From Pseudomonas crudilactis (GTDB taxonomy: Bacteria; Pseudomonadota; Gammaproteobacteria; Pseudomonadales; Pseudomonadaceae), in assembly GCF_013433315.1 (NCBI RefSeq), contig NZ_WXVV01000009.1, positions 1-64,000 of the forward strand: DNA of 64,000 nt. The letters are read 5' to 3'. Both the position numbers and the translations under genes were made by a program. Below the pieces are notes generated by a model that saw nothing but the letters and a program-made list of their open reading frames with translations, made no database searches and was not told the origin of the DNA. Shown here one piece after another: positions 45,507-56,665 of the stretch. Position 1 is the first letter of the stretch, and every line of letters starts with the position of its first letter.

Positions 45507-45890
45507 TTACAGCCCAAGCGCCCGCCTGACTGCGGCTTTAACGGCGTAGAACTCTTCTGTTTCAAGGTGTGAGATCAGATAGACACGCTTTCCTTCACGA
45601 TCTCTGCTTTTGATCCGGTCCAGTCGGGAAAGGCTGACAGTGGCCACCATATCGCACTTCGCCCAACAGATCGGGCTGGCGCCTTGAAGATGGCTGGAGA
45701 GTTCGTAATGGTGATCAAGTAAGCAATCCGGCGCAGTGGTACTCAGCGGCACGACCGTCACCAACATACTGTTGGTTCTGTGTTTGCGTATCACAACAAC
45801 GGGTCTGACCTTGACCATCTCAGGTACTTCATAACCTCTGAAGTCGCAGATCAGAACACTACCTTCCTTGGGCTGGTATCGAAGTGGCAT
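45507..45890 (-). CDS. PemK/MazF-family toxin-like protein, no antitoxin seen
   Basis: It encodes 127 residues of the PemK/MazF fold: LRYQPKEGSVLICDFRGYE, EMVKVRPVVVIRKHR and TVVPLSTTAPD. Typical members are ribosome-independent endoribonucleases neutralised by an upstream antitoxin. Here no antitoxin gene is recognisable on the minus strand in the 216 bases before the plus-strand gene at 46107. The ATG at 45890 matches the usual family start; a GTG three codons earlier is possible. The local sequence is less GC-rich than the neighbouring genes, suggesting acquisition. Confidence 0.85.
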   Translation of the reverse strand: MPLRYQPKEGSVLICDFRGYEVPEMVKVRPVVVIRKHRTNSMLVTVVPLSTTAPDCLLDHHYELSSHLQGASPICWAKCDMVATVSLSRLDRIKSRDREGKRVYLISHLETEEFYAVKAAVRRALGL

Positions 45891-46106
45891 CCATGGCACT
45901 CACTTAAAGAAATCGATTCTGCGCAAGAAAACAAACACTCGCTAAAACAGTTCGTAACCGCAAATGTGGTGAACACGGCTCCACAAGCAGAACACTCGCC
46001 ACACAGCATCTACACTCGCTCATGCAGGCCATCAATACGCCTGTCAGAACGGCGGGCCCGGTCGGTCGAGCACTCGCGGTTCTCTTTCACCGTCAAGGAG
46101 ATGACC

Positions 46107-46544
46107 ATGCAAGTGAAAGCCCTGATCGCCGCCACGCTCTTCAGCCTGCTCCCGAGCGCCAGCCATGCCACCAATCTGATGTACATGCCCTTCGAAACCG
46201 TGCTGTCGGATGCGATTCGCGCCGGGCGGCTGGATGGCAGTGTGAAGTTCTATCTGCTCGGCAATGGGCCGCAGGGCACGCAGCAGTTGCTGCGCCGAGG
46301 GGTGGTCAGTGATTTGAAGACCAATGGCTTCAACAAGAGTGACCACAACTCCTGCGAGTGGGTGTTGCAGTCGAATCTGATCAAGCTGCAGGCCGATGCC
46401 AAGCGGGTCGGGGCGAATGCAGTGGTCAATATCGTCAGTTACTACGACCAGCATGTGCGCAAGGATTTGAATACGTACGAGTGCCGGGCGGGGATATTTG
46501 TCACGCGGGTGGCGTTGAAGGGGGATTTGGTGCGGTTGCCCTAA
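46107..46544 (+). CDS. Small secreted protein, paralogue of the aryl polyene terminal lipoprotein domain
   Basis: The product has 145 residues with a signal peptide cut after SHA (residues 1 to about 18) and no lipobox. The ATG at 46107 has AAGGAG 6 bases upstream, better than the ATG two codons earlier. The mature part aligns by eye along its length with the second half of the lipoprotein at 44490: AGRLDGSVKFYLLGN, TNGFNKSDHNSCEWVL, ANAVVNIVSYY, YECRAGIFVTRVALKGDL. Two conserved cysteines suggest a disulfide. Similar proteins are sometimes labelled excinuclease-like in databases, which I regard as unsupported. It is a single gene ending at a REP pair. Confidence 0.85.
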   Translation: MQVKALIAATLFSLLPSASHATNLMYMPFETVLSDAIRAGRLDGSVKFYLLGNGPQGTQQLLRRGVVSDLKTNGFNKSDHNSCEWVLQSNLIKLQADAKRVGANAVVNIVSYYDQHVRKDLNTYECRAGIFVTRVALKGDLVRLP

Positions 46545-46554
46545 CGGCAAGATC

Positions 46555-46632
46555 AAAAGATCGCAGCCTTCGGCAGCTCCTACAATGGAATTCGCGTTTC
46601 CCTGTAGGAGTTGCCGAAGGCTGCGATCTTTT
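46555..46632. repeat. Third REP-type inverted pair, also a likely bidirectional terminator
   Basis: aaaagatcgcagccttcggc and its near-perfect inverse form 30-base arms (46555-46584 and 46603-46632) around 18 bases. The right arm overlaps the LysR gene's stop codon by two bases. The word differs from the tgtgggagcgag REPs, so it is a distinct family. Confidence 0.85.
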
Positions 46633-47527
46633 AAGCGGACTCGACCTTGCGCGTAAGCAGGTCGACAAACGCCTTGGCCATCGGCGATTTCTGATCCTTG
46701 CGCTGCACCAGCCACACCGCAGACACCGCTTCCGGATCGAGCAACGGTCGATAAACCACGCCGTCGATGCGCATCCGCTGATAAGACGCCGGCAGCACCG
46801 AAACCCCCAACCCCGCTGCGACCAGACCGATGATGGTCATCGCTTCCCCCGCCTCTTGGGCGAAGTGCGGGCTGAACCCGGCATCACGGGCCAGACTCAG
46901 CAATTGCGCATACAGCCCGCTGCCGTAGCTGCGCGGAAAGAACACAAACGGCTCCAGCGCCAGCGCCGAGAGGAACAGCCCTTCTTCACTGCCCTGTGCC
47001 AATGGATGCTTGGAACCGAGCACGGCGACCAGCGGCTCGCGCATCAACTCGACAACACTCAGCGAATCAGGCAACCCCAACGGGCGCATGATGCCCACCT
47101 CGATCGACTCATCCACCAGGCCTTCGGCAACTTGCGTGCTACTCATCTCGCGAAGGTTGAGGTGCACCGCCGGAAAACGCTGACGAAAGGAAAAGATCGC
47201 CTGGGGAATGGTCGAGTTGAACGGCGCCGAAGAGGTGAAGCCTATCTTCAGCTCACCCAGTTCGCCCAGTTGCGCTCGCCGGGCGACATCCGCCGCTTTA
47301 TCGACCTGCGCCAGCACCAGCCGCGCCTCCTCCAGAAACAATCGCCCCGCCTCACTCAGCTCGACCCGACGATTGGTGCGCTCGAACAACCGCGCGCCAA
47401 CCTCTTGCTCCAGCGCCTGAATCTGCTGGCTCAGCGGCGGCTGCGAGATGCCCAGCACTTGTGCGGCGCGGCCGAAGTGCAGTTCTTCGGCGACGGCGAT
47501 GAAGTAGCGCAGATGACGCAATTCCAT
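46631..47527 (-). CDS. LysR-family transcriptional regulator
   Basis: A 298-residue regulator with an N-terminal winged helix (LRHLRYFIAVAEELHFGRAA, then LSQQIQALEQEVGARLF) and an effector-binding domain of the CatR/BenM-like subgroup (MSSTQVAEGLVDESIEVGI, LGLPDSLSVVELMREP). It is divergent from the MFS gene across 118 bp and probably controls it in response to a small, perhaps aromatic, ligand. The gap contains ctatc (47552) and gatag (47579), a possible LysR half-site pair. Confidence 0.92.
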   Translation of the reverse strand: MELRHLRYFIAVAEELHFGRAAQVLGISQPPLSQQIQALEQEVGARLFERTNRRVELSEAGRLFLEEARLVLAQVDKAADVARRAQLGELGELKIGFTSSAPFNSTIPQAIFSFRQRFPAVHLNLREMSSTQVAEGLVDESIEVGIMRPLGLPDSLSVVELMREPLVAVLGSKHPLAQGSEEGLFLSALALEPFVFFPRSYGSGLYAQLLSLARDAGFSPHFAQEAGEAMTIIGLVAAGLGVSVLPASYQRMRIDGVVYRPLLDPEAVSAVWLVQRKDQKSPMAKAFVDLLTRKVESA

Positions 47528-47645
47528 GGAAACCCCATTAGGTCGTTAAAGCTATCAAACAGGTCGAACAATATATTGGATAGAAACATTAGCCAGCTAT
47601 ATGATTTTTTCATCGCCTGCCTGGCCGTGCCCTCCGAGGTCTGAC

Positions 47646-48920
47646 GTGAAAACTGCTGTCGCGCCCCTTGCCCATGAAGTCCCGCCTGCTGCGGCGGACG
47701 ATGTCGTCGCCGAGCTACAAGAGATCTACATCGAAAAAGGCACGCCGATGTTCATGCGCACGGTGCTGGCGCTGTTCAGCGGCGGCTTCGCGACGTTTGC
47801 CCTGCTCTACTGCGTGCAGCCGATGATGCCGCTGTTGTCCCATGAGTACGGAATCAACGCGGCGCAAAGCAGCCTGATCCTCTCGGTGGCCACCGGCATG
47901 CTCGCCATCGGCCTGCTGATCACCGGGCCGATTTCCGATCGGGTCGGGCGCAAACCGGTGATGGTGACTGCGCTGTTCGCAGCGGCGCTGTGCACCATGG
48001 CCAGTGCAATGATGCCGAGTTGGGAAGGCGTGCTGATCATGCGTGCGCTGATCGGATTGTCGCTGAGCGGTCTGGCAGCGGTAGCCATGACTTATCTGAG
48101 CGAAGAGATCCATCCGCAACACATCGGTCTGGCGATGGGTTTGTACATCGGCGGCAACGCGATTGGCGGGATGAGCGGGCGCTTGATCACCGGCGTGTTG
48201 ATCGACTTCGTCAGTTGGCACACGGCGATGCTGGTGATCGGTGGTCTGGCGATGATTGCCGCAGCGGTGTTCTGGAAGATCCTCCCCGAATCGCGCAACT
48301 TCCGTTCACGCTCACTGCACCCGCGCAGCTTGCTCGATGGCTTCACCATGCACTTTCGCGATGCCGGGCTGCCGCTGCTGTTTCTTGAAGCATTCCTGTT
48401 GATGGGCGCGTTCGTCACGCTGTTCAACTACATCGGTTATCGCTTGCTGGCGGCGCCGTACAACCTTGATCAAGTGTTCGTGGGCTTGCTGTCGGTGGTG
48501 TATCTGTCGGGGATCTACAGCTCGGCGAAGATTGGCTCGCTGGCGGATAAGCTGGGGCGACGCAAAGTGCTGTGGGCGACCATTGCGCTGATGTTTGCGG
48601 GACTTGCGTTGACGATGTTTACGCCGTTGCTGTTGGTGATTGTCGGCATGTTGATTTTCACCTTTGGCTTCTTCGGCGCGCATTCGGTGGCGAGTAGCTG
48701 GATCGGCCGTCGCGCGACCAAGGCCAAGGGACAGGCGTCGTCGTTGTACCTGTTCAGTTATTACGCAGGGTCGAGCATTGCCGGCACGGCGGGCGGGGTG
48801 TTCTGGCATCTTGGCGGGTGGAACGGGATTGGGTTGTTTATTGGTGCGCTGTTGCTGATCGCGCTGCTGGTGGCGTTGAAACTGGCGAAGTTGCCGCCTC
48901 TCGGTGGCGTAAAAGCCTGA
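47646..48920 (+). CDS. MFS transporter, YnfM/arabinose-exporter-like
   Basis: It encodes 424 residues with 12 hydrophobic segments after a 50-residue polar N-terminus. Family marks include the loop 2-3 motif GPISDRVGRKPVM and its second-half repeat GSLADKLGRRKVL. The GTG at 47646 has GAGGT 5 bases upstream and is preferred to an ATG 15 codons earlier. The cargo cannot be told; the divergent LysR gene suggests induction by the substrate. Confidence 0.9.
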   Translation: MKTAVAPLAHEVPPAAADDVVAELQEIYIEKGTPMFMRTVLALFSGGFATFALLYCVQPMMPLLSHEYGINAAQSSLILSVATGMLAIGLLITGPISDRVGRKPVMVTALFAAALCTMASAMMPSWEGVLIMRALIGLSLSGLAAVAMTYLSEEIHPQHIGLAMGLYIGGNAIGGMSGRLITGVLIDFVSWHTAMLVIGGLAMIAAAVFWKILPESRNFRSRSLHPRSLLDGFTMHFRDAGLPLLFLEAFLLMGAFVTLFNYIGYRLLAAPYNLDQVFVGLLSVVYLSGIYSSAKIGSLADKLGRRKVLWATIALMFAGLALTMFTPLLLVIVGMLIFTFGFFGAHSVASSWIGRRATKAKGQASSLYLFSYYAGSSIAGTAGGVFWHLGGWNGIGLFIGALLLIALLVALKLAKLPPLGGVKA

Positions 48921-48932
48921 CACAAAACCCAA

Positions 48933-49021
48933 TGTGGGAGCGAGCTTGCTCGCGAAGGCGATGGATCAGCAACATTTGCATCAACTGACCCAATGCTTTC
49001 GCGAGCAAGCTCGCTCCCACA
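48933..49021. repeat. REPIN (inverted pair of REP palindromes)
   Basis: tgtgggagcgagcttgctcg and its inverse, 12 bases after the MFS gene, in the gap to the converging hemE. Confidence 0.93.
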
Positions 49022-49055
49022 GTGGATCTGTGTCCGACATTGAATCCTTCAAACA

Positions 49056-49083
49056 AAAACGCCCGGCATATGCCGGGCGTTTT
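49056..49083. terminator. Bidirectional terminator between the MFS gene and hemE
   Basis: aaaacgcccggcat and its exact inverse abut, with six T on the plus side and five T on the minus side. Confidence 0.9.
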
Positions 49084-49097
49084 TTATGGTGTGGCGA

Positions 49098-50165
49098 TCA
49101 CTCGTGATACTGCGCCGACAATTCATGCACCGCACGCAGGAACGCACCGGCGTGCTCCGGATCAACCTCAGGCGTGATGCCATGGCCAAGGTTGAACACG
49201 TGCCCACTGCCCTTGCCGTAGCTGGCCAGAATACGCCCGACTTCAGTGCGGATTGCTTCCGGTTTGGCGTAGAGCACGGTTGGGTCCATGTTGCCTTGCA
49301 GGGCAACCTTGTCGCCAACACGGGCGCGGGCGTTGCCGATGTCGCAGGTCCAGTCCAGACCCAGTGCGTCAGCGCCAGCGTCAGCGATGCTTTCCAGCCA
49401 CAGACCGCCGTTCTTGGTGAAAAGGATCACCGGTACTTTACGACCGTCGTGTTCACGAATCAGGCCGCTGACGATTTTCTTCATGTAGGCCAGCGAAAAC
49501 TCCTGATACGCCGCCGCCGACAGGTTGCCGCCCCAGGTGTCGAAGATCTGCACCGCTTGCGCGCCGGCCATGATCTGGCCGTTGAGGTACGAGGTCACCG
49601 ACTGCGCCAGTTTATCCAGCAACAGGTGCATGGCTTGCGGGTTGTCGTAGAGCATCGCTTTGGTCTTGCGGAAGTCTTTCGACGAGCCGCCTTCGACCAT
49701 GTAGGTCGCCAGGGTCCACGGGCTGCCGGAGAAACCGATCAACGGTACACGCCCGTTGAGCTCGCGACGGATGGTGCTGACCGCATCCATCACGTAGCCG
49801 AGGTCTTTGTGCGGATCAGGGATCGGCAGGGCTTCGATATCGGCGAGGGTGCTGACGACTTTTTTGAAGCGCGGACCTTCACCGGTCTCGAAGTACAGGC
49901 CCTGGCCCATGGCATCGGGGATGGTGAGGATGTCGGAAAACAGGATCGCCGCGTCCAGTTGTGGATAGCGGTCGAGCGGTTGCATCGTGACTTCGCAGGC
50001 GAATTCCGGATTCATGCACAGGCTCATGAAATCACCGGCCTGGGCGCGGCTGGCGCGGTATTCCGGCAGGTAGCGGCCGGCCTGGCGCATCATCCACACC
50101 GGGGTGACGTCAACGGGTTGCTTGAGCAGGGCGCGGAGGAAACGGTCGTTCTTCAGGGCAGTCAT
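49098..50165 (-). CDS. hemE: Uroporphyrinogen decarboxylase HemE
   Basis: HemE decarboxylates uroporphyrinogen III to coproporphyrinogen III in haem synthesis. The 355-residue protein has the N-terminal [16 protein letters not shown] with the substrate-binding Arg residues, [13 protein letters not shown] with the essential Asp, and [17 protein letters not shown]. Length and start ([13 protein letters not shown]) are typical. It lies after gltD on the same strand, 252 bp away across a REPIN, so it probably has its own promoter. Confidence 0.97.
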   Translation of the reverse strand: MTALKNDRFLRALLKQPVDVTPVWMMRQAGRYLPEYRASRAQAGDFMSLCMNPEFACEVTMQPLDRYPQLDAAILFSDILTIPDAMGQGLYFETGEGPRFKKVVSTLADIEALPIPDPHKDLGYVMDAVSTIRRELNGRVPLIGFSGSPWTLATYMVEGGSSKDFRKTKAMLYDNPQAMHLLLDKLAQSVTSYLNGQIMAGAQAVQIFDTWGGNLSAAAYQEFSLAYMKKIVSGLIREHDGRKVPVILFTKNGGLWLESIADAGADALGLDWTCDIGNARARVGDKVALQGNMDPTVLYAKPEAIRTEVGRILASYGKGSGHVFNLGHGITPEVDPEHAGAFLRAVHELSAQYHE

Positions 50166-50298
50166 GTCGGCATCCGGAAAAAAAGTGCGGGCATTTTCTC
50201 AGAGCGCGACGCAAAAGGCACGGATGCAGGTCAGCCTTTTGTCTATCGGGTCAATTTATTGCGCTGGAAATACGCCATCAGCAACACAGAGAAACAAC

Positions 50299-50388
50299 TG
50301 TGGGAGCGAGCTTGCTCGCGAAAGGGCCGGCACATCCAACATTGCAGTTGGCTGATAGACCGCTTTCGCGAGCAAGCTCGCTCCCACA
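50299..50388. repeat. REPIN (inverted pair of REP palindromes)
   Basis: tgtgggagcgagcttgctcg and its inverse, between gltD and hemE. Confidence 0.93.
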
Positions 50389-50417
50389 GGGGTGTTGCTT
50401 TGGCTCAGGAGCCGGGA

Positions 50418-51869
<1,452 letters not shown>

Positions 51870-54800
51870 TCACTGCGGGTTGGCACGAGTGCTGGAAAGC
51901 AACGACTTCAGGTTGGCAGCCTTAGGCTTGACCAGCCAGAAACGGCGCAGGTAGTCATCGAGGTTTTCGGCGAGTTCACGACCCCACTCGCTGTCGGTTT
52001 CCGCGACGTACTCGTTCAGCACGTTTTGCAGGTGGCTGCGATAGGCTTCCATCGCCTCGCCGCTGATCCGCTGGATTTCAACCAGCTCGTGGTTGACCCG
52101 GTCAACGAAGGTGTTGTCCTGATCGAGCACGTAGGCGAAACCACCGGTCATGCCAGAGCCGAAGTTGTAACCGGTTTTGCCCAGAACGCAGACGAAACCA
52201 CCGGTCATGTACTCACAGCAGTGATCGCCAGTGCCTTCCACAACCGTGTGGGCACCGGAGTTGCGCACGGCGAAACGCTCGCCTGCGGTGCCGGCGGCGA
52301 ACAGCTTGCCGCCCGTGGCGCCGTACAGGCAGGTGTTGCCGATGATGGCGCTTTCCTGAGTTTTGTAAACGCTGCCTTTCGGCGGCACGATGGTCAGCTT
52401 GCCACCGGTCATGCCTTTGCCGACGTAGTCGTTGGCGTCGCCTTCGAGGTACATGTTCAGACCGCCGGCGTTCCACACGCCGAAGCTCTGCCCGGCAGTG
52501 CCCTTGAAGCGGAAGGTGATCGGCGCTTTCGCCATCCCCTGGTTGCCGTGCTTGCGGGCGATTTCGCCAGAGATCCGCGCGCCGATCGAACGGTCGCAGT
52601 TACAGATATCCAGGTCGAACTCGGCGCCGCTCATGTCGTTGATCGCCGACGAGGCCATCTCGACCATTTTCTCGGCCAGCAGGCCCTGGTCGAACGGCGG
52701 GTTGCGCTCAACGCCACAGAACTGCGGTTTGTCCGCCGGGATGTGATCGCTGCCCAACAGCGGCGTCAGATCGAGGTGATTTTGCTTGGCGGTCTGGCCT
52801 TCGAGGATTTCCAGCAGATCGGTGCGACCGATCAGCTCTTCGAGGGAGCGCACGCCGAGTTTGGCCAGCCACTCACGGGTTTCTTCGGCGACGTAGGTGA
52901 AGAAATTCACCACCATGTCGACGGTACCGATGTAGTGGTCCTTGCGCAGCTTCTCGTTCTGCGTCGCAACGCCGGTGGCGCAGTTGTTCAGGTGGCAGAT
53001 ACGCAGGTATTTGCAGCCCAGCGCGATCATCGGCGCAGTACCGAAGCCGAAGCTTTCGGCGCCGAGGATCGCAGCCTTGATCACGTCGAGGCCGGTTTTC
53101 AGGCCGCCGTCGGTCTGCACCCGGACTTTGCCGCGCAGGTCGTTGCCGCGCAGGGTCTGGTGGGTTTCGGCGAGGCCGAGTTCCCACGGTGCGCCGGCGT
53201 ATTTGATCGAGGTCAGCGGCGAAGCACCGGTGCCACCGTCGTAGCCGGAGATGGTGATCAAGTCCGCGTAGGCCTTGGCCACACCGGCGGCGATGGTGCC
53301 GACGCCTGCTTCAGCCACCAGCTTCACCGAAACCAGTGCCTTGGGGTTGACCTGCTTCAGGTCGAAGATCAACTGCGACAAGTCTTCGATCGAGTAGATG
53401 TCGTGGTGCGGCGGCGGCGAAATCAGGGTTACGCCCGGCACTGCGTAACGCAGTTTGGCGATCAGCCCGTTGACCTTACCGCCCGGCAGTTGCCCGCCCT
53501 CACCCGGCTTGGCGCCTTGCGCGACCTTGATCTGCAGCACTTCGGCGTTGACCAGGTATTCCGGGGTTACCCCGAAACGGCCAGTCGCAACCTGCTTGAT
53601 TTTCGAGCTCTTGATGGTGCCGTAACGCGCCGGATCTTCACCACCTTCGCCGGAGTTGGAACGCGCGCCAAGGCGGTTCATGGCTTCGGCCAGGGCTTCG
53701 TGAGCTTCCGGCGACAAGGCGCCCAGCGAGATACCGGCGGAGTCGAAGCGCTTGAGCACCGATTCCAGCGGCTCGATTTCACTGATGTCCAGCGGCGTAT
53801 CGAGGGTCTTGACCTTGAACAGGTCGCGGATCATCGACACCGGACGGTTGTCCACCAGCGAGGTGTATTCCTTGAACTTGGCGTAGTCGCCCTGCTGCAC
53901 AGCAGCTTGCAGAGTGTTGACCACATCCGGGTTGTAGGCGTGATATTCGCCACCGTGGACGAACTTCAGCAGACCGCCCTGCTGGATCGGCTTGCGCGGA
54001 CTCCAGGCTTCGGTAGCCAGTGCTTTCTGCTCGGCTTCGATGTCGACAAAGCGCGCACCCTTGATGCGGCTCGGCACACCACGGAAGCTCAGGTCGCAGA
54101 CTTCTTCGGACAGGCCGATGGCTTCGAACAGCTGCGCACCACGGTACGAAGCGATGGTCGAAATGCCCATCTTCGACAGAATCTTCAGCAGACCTTTGGT
54201 GATGCCTTTGCGGTAGTTCTTGAACACCTCGTAGAGGTCGCCCAGCACTTCACCAGTGCGGATCAGGTCGCCCAGCACTTCGTAGGCCAGGAACGGATAG
54301 ACCGCAGAGGCACCGAAACCGATGAGCACGGCGAAGTGATGCGGGTCACGGGCGGTCGCGGTTTCAACGAGGATGTTGGAATCGCAACGCAGGCCTTTTT
54401 CGGTCAGACGGTGGTGCACTGCACCGGTTGCCAGCGAAGCATGGATCGGCAGCTTGCCCGGGGCGATATGGCGGTCGCTCAGGACGATCTGGGTACGACC
54501 GCCGCGCACGGCTTCTTCAGCCTGATCGGCAACGTTGCGGATGGCCGCTTCGAGGCCGACGCTTTCGTCGTAGTTGAGGTCGATGATCGCCCGTTCGAAA
54601 CCCGGGCGGTCGAGGTTCATCAGCGAGCGCCACTTGGCCGGGGAAATAACCGGCGAGCTGAGGATCACGCGCGAAGCGTGTTCCGGCGACTCCTGGAAAA
54701 TGTTGCGCTCGGCACCGAGGCAGATTTCCAGCGACATCACGATCGCTTCACGCAGCGGATCGATCGGCGGGTTGGTGACCTGCGCGAACTGCTGACGGAA

Positions 54801-56315
54801 ATAGTCGTACGGTGTACGCACGCGCTGCGACAGCACGGCCATCGGCGTGTCGTCGCCCATCGAGCCCACGGCTTCGTAGCCTTGCTCGCCGAGCGGACGC
54901 AGGACCTGATCGCGCTCTTCGAACGTGACCTGATACATCTTCATGTATTGCTTGAGCTGATCGACGTCGTAAAAAGCCGAACCGTGGTCGTTGTCTTCCA
55001 TGGTCGCCTGAATGCGCAGGGCATTCTTGCGCAGCCATTGCTTGTACGGATGACGGGACTTCAGACGGTTGTCGATCGCATCGGTGTCGAGGATCTGCCC
55101 GGTTTCGGTGTCCACCGCGAAGATCTGGCCAGGGCCGACACGGCCTTTGGCAATCACGTCTTCAGGCTTGTAGTCCCACACGCCGATTTCCGAGGCGAGG
55201 GTGATGAAACCGTTGGTGGTGGTGACCCAGCGCGCCGGGCGCAGACCGTTACGGTCGAGCAGGCACACCGCGTAACGACCGTCGGTCATGACCACGCCAG
55301 CCGGACCGTCCCACGGTTCCATGTGCATCGAGTTGTACTCGTAGAACGCACGCAGATCCGGGTCCATGGTTTCGACGTTCTGCCACGCTGGCGGAATGAT
55401 CATCCGCACGCCACGGAACAGGTCGATGCCACCGGTGACCATCAACTCCAGCATGTTGTCCATGCTCGACGAGTCGGAACCGACACGGTTGACCAGCGGG
55501 CCGAGTTCTTCCAGATCCATCAGATCGTTGCTGAACTTGGTCCGACGGGCCTGCGCCCAGTTACGGTTACCGGTGATGGTGTTGATCTCGCCGTTGTGGG
55601 CGAGGAAGCGGAATGGCTGAGCCAGCGGCCATTTCGGCAGGGTGTTGGTGGAGAAGCGCTGGTGGAACACGCAGATTGCGGTTTGCAGGCGCTCGTCGCT
55701 CAGGTCTGGATAAAACGCGGCCAGATCAGCCGGCATCATCAGGCCTTTATAGATGATGGTCTTGTGCGAAAAGCTGCAGATGTAGTGGTCGGAGTCGACG
55801 GCGTTGGCCACCGACGAACGACGACGCGCGCTGAACAGCTTCACCGCCATGTCCTGATCGCTCAGGCCTTCGCCGCCGATGTACACCTGCTCGATCTGCG
55901 GCAGGCGTTCAAGGGCCAGGCGGCCGAGGACGCTGGTGTCGATTGGCACCTTGCGCCAGCCAATCAACTGCAGGCCTTCAGCGAGGATCTCGCGGTTCAT
56001 GTTCTCGCGAGCGGCTTCAGCCTTGGCCGGATCCTGGTTGAAGAAGACCATGCCCACGGCATATTGCTTGGGCAATTCGACGCTGAAGGTTTCCTGGGCA
56101 ATCGCGCGCAGGAACGCATCAGGCTTTTGAATCAGCAGACCGCAACCGTCACCGGTCTTGCCGTCGGCATTAATCCCACCGCGGTGGGTCATGCAGGTCA
56201 GGGCCTCGATGGCCGTTTGCAAAAGGGTATGACTGGGCTCGCCCTGCATATGGGCTATCAGGCCGAAACCGCAGTTATCCTTGAATTCATCTGGTTGGTA
56301 CAGACCTGCTTTCAT
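51870..56315 (-). CDS. gltB: Glutamate synthase large subunit GltB
   Basis: GltB makes two glutamates from glutamine and 2-oxoglutarate. From the ATG at 56315 it has 1481 residues. The class II amidotransferase domain has its nucleophile at Cys15 (FKDNCGFG) after a short propeptide. A central domain, the FMN barrel ([35 protein letters not shown] with Fe-S cysteines) and the C-terminal beta-helix ([20 protein letters not shown]) follow. The 5' leader contains a small tgcctc/gaggca hairpin. It is driven by the promoter at 56425-56453. Confidence 0.97.
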   Translation of the reverse strand: MKAGLYQPDEFKDNCGFGLIAHMQGEPSHTLLQTAIEALTCMTHRGGINADGKTGDGCGLLIQKPDAFLRAIAQETFSVELPKQYAVGMVFFNQDPAKAEAARENMNREILAEGLQLIGWRKVPIDTSVLGRLALERLPQIEQVYIGGEGLSDQDMAVKLFSARRRSSVANAVDSDHYICSFSHKTIIYKGLMMPADLAAFYPDLSDERLQTAICVFHQRFSTNTLPKWPLAQPFRFLAHNGEINTITGNRNWAQARRTKFSNDLMDLEELGPLVNRVGSDSSSMDNMLELMVTGGIDLFRGVRMIIPPAWQNVETMDPDLRAFYEYNSMHMEPWDGPAGVVMTDGRYAVCLLDRNGLRPARWVTTTNGFITLASEIGVWDYKPEDVIAKGRVGPGQIFAVDTETGQILDTDAIDNRLKSRHPYKQWLRKNALRIQATMEDNDHGSAFYDVDQLKQYMKMYQVTFEERDQVLRPLGEQGYEAVGSMGDDTPMAVLSQRVRTPYDYFRQQFAQVTNPPIDPLREAIVMSLEICLGAERNIFQESPEHASRVILSSPVISPAKWRSLMNLDRPGFERAIIDLNYDESVGLEAAIRNVADQAEEAVRGGRTQIVLSDRHIAPGKLPIHASLATGAVHHRLTEKGLRCDSNILVETATARDPHHFAVLIGFGASAVYPFLAYEVLGDLIRTGEVLGDLYEVFKNYRKGITKGLLKILSKMGISTIASYRGAQLFEAIGLSEEVCDLSFRGVPSRIKGARFVDIEAEQKALATEAWSPRKPIQQGGLLKFVHGGEYHAYNPDVVNTLQAAVQQGDYAKFKEYTSLVDNRPVSMIRDLFKVKTLDTPLDISEIEPLESVLKRFDSAGISLGALSPEAHEALAEAMNRLGARSNSGEGGEDPARYGTIKSSKIKQVATGRFGVTPEYLVNAEVLQIKVAQGAKPGEGGQLPGGKVNGLIAKLRYAVPGVTLISPPPHHDIYSIEDLSQLIFDLKQVNPKALVSVKLVAEAGVGTIAAGVAKAYADLITISGYDGGTGASPLTSIKYAGAPWELGLAETHQTLRGNDLRGKVRVQTDGGLKTGLDVIKAAILGAESFGFGTAPMIALGCKYLRICHLNNCATGVATQNEKLRKDHYIGTVDMVVNFFTYVAEETREWLAKLGVRSLEELIGRTDLLEILEGQTAKQNHLDLTPLLGSDHIPADKPQFCGVERNPPFDQGLLAEKMVEMASSAINDMSGAEFDLDICNCDRSIGARISGEIARKHGNQGMAKAPITFRFKGTAGQSFGVWNAGGLNMYLEGDANDYVGKGMTGGKLTIVPPKGSVYKTQESAIIGNTCLYGATGGKLFAAGTAGERFAVRNSGAHTVVEGTGDHCCEYMTGGFVCVLGKTGYNFGSGMTGGFAYVLDQDNTFVDRVNHELVEIQRISGEAMEAYRSHLQNVLNEYVAETDSEWGRELAENLDDYLRRFWLVKPKAANLKSLLSSTRANPQ

Positions 56316-56424
56316 AGACACTTTCTCACCAGGCTGCCTCTTTTCGAGGCAAATTTCTTTTCAATTCAACCACTTGCATCCTGCGCCGAACGTACGCCGG
56401 CTTGGCGGGGGCAAAAGGGTGGTC

Positions 56425-56453
56425 ATTGTACACAGCGACACAGAGGCTCACAA
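56425..56453 (-). promoter_or_regulatory. Predicted sigma70 promoter of gltB-gltD
   Basis: On the minus strand a -35 TTGTGA (56448-56453) and a -10 TACAAT (56425-56430) are separated by exactly 17 bases, so transcription would start near 56418, about 100 bases before gltB. Upstream, the AT-rich stretch with tgtcgcaaattcatgtcgca repeats could bind a regulator. The 350-bp gap holds no gene. Confidence 0.65.
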
Positions 56454-56638
56454 ATTTGACGACGAAATGTCGCAAATTCATGTCGCATTTGTGAAAGGTT
56501 TAAAGCGATCTGCTGTGCTAGTCAAAACTTTTTTAATTTTGACCGCAACGACTCAAAGACTACTGTGACGCAGACACCACAAGGCACGCGGCCCGTAAGG
56601 GCGGCGCGCACTCGTAGAAATTTTGAGGTGCTTGGAGA

Positions 56639-56659
56639 GGCGGCCTGGGTAAGGCCGCC
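56639..56659 (-). terminator. Hairpin ending the aroK-aroB-damX-like unit
   Basis: An 8-bp stem (ggcggcct / aggccgcc) with a 5-base loop lies 7 bases past the stop on the minus strand. The T-tract is weak. Confidence 0.6.
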
Positions 56660-56665
56660 GAATCT

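Noticed and set aside
46107..46544. Excinuclease subunit
   Set aside because: The protein is a small secreted domain with no ATP-binding or nuclease motif; the label sometimes attached to such proteins is not supported.
52026..56459. Long plus-strand open frame opposite gltB
   Set aside because: gltB is unmistakable on the minus strand; the opposing frame has no motif and extends over the gltB promoter.
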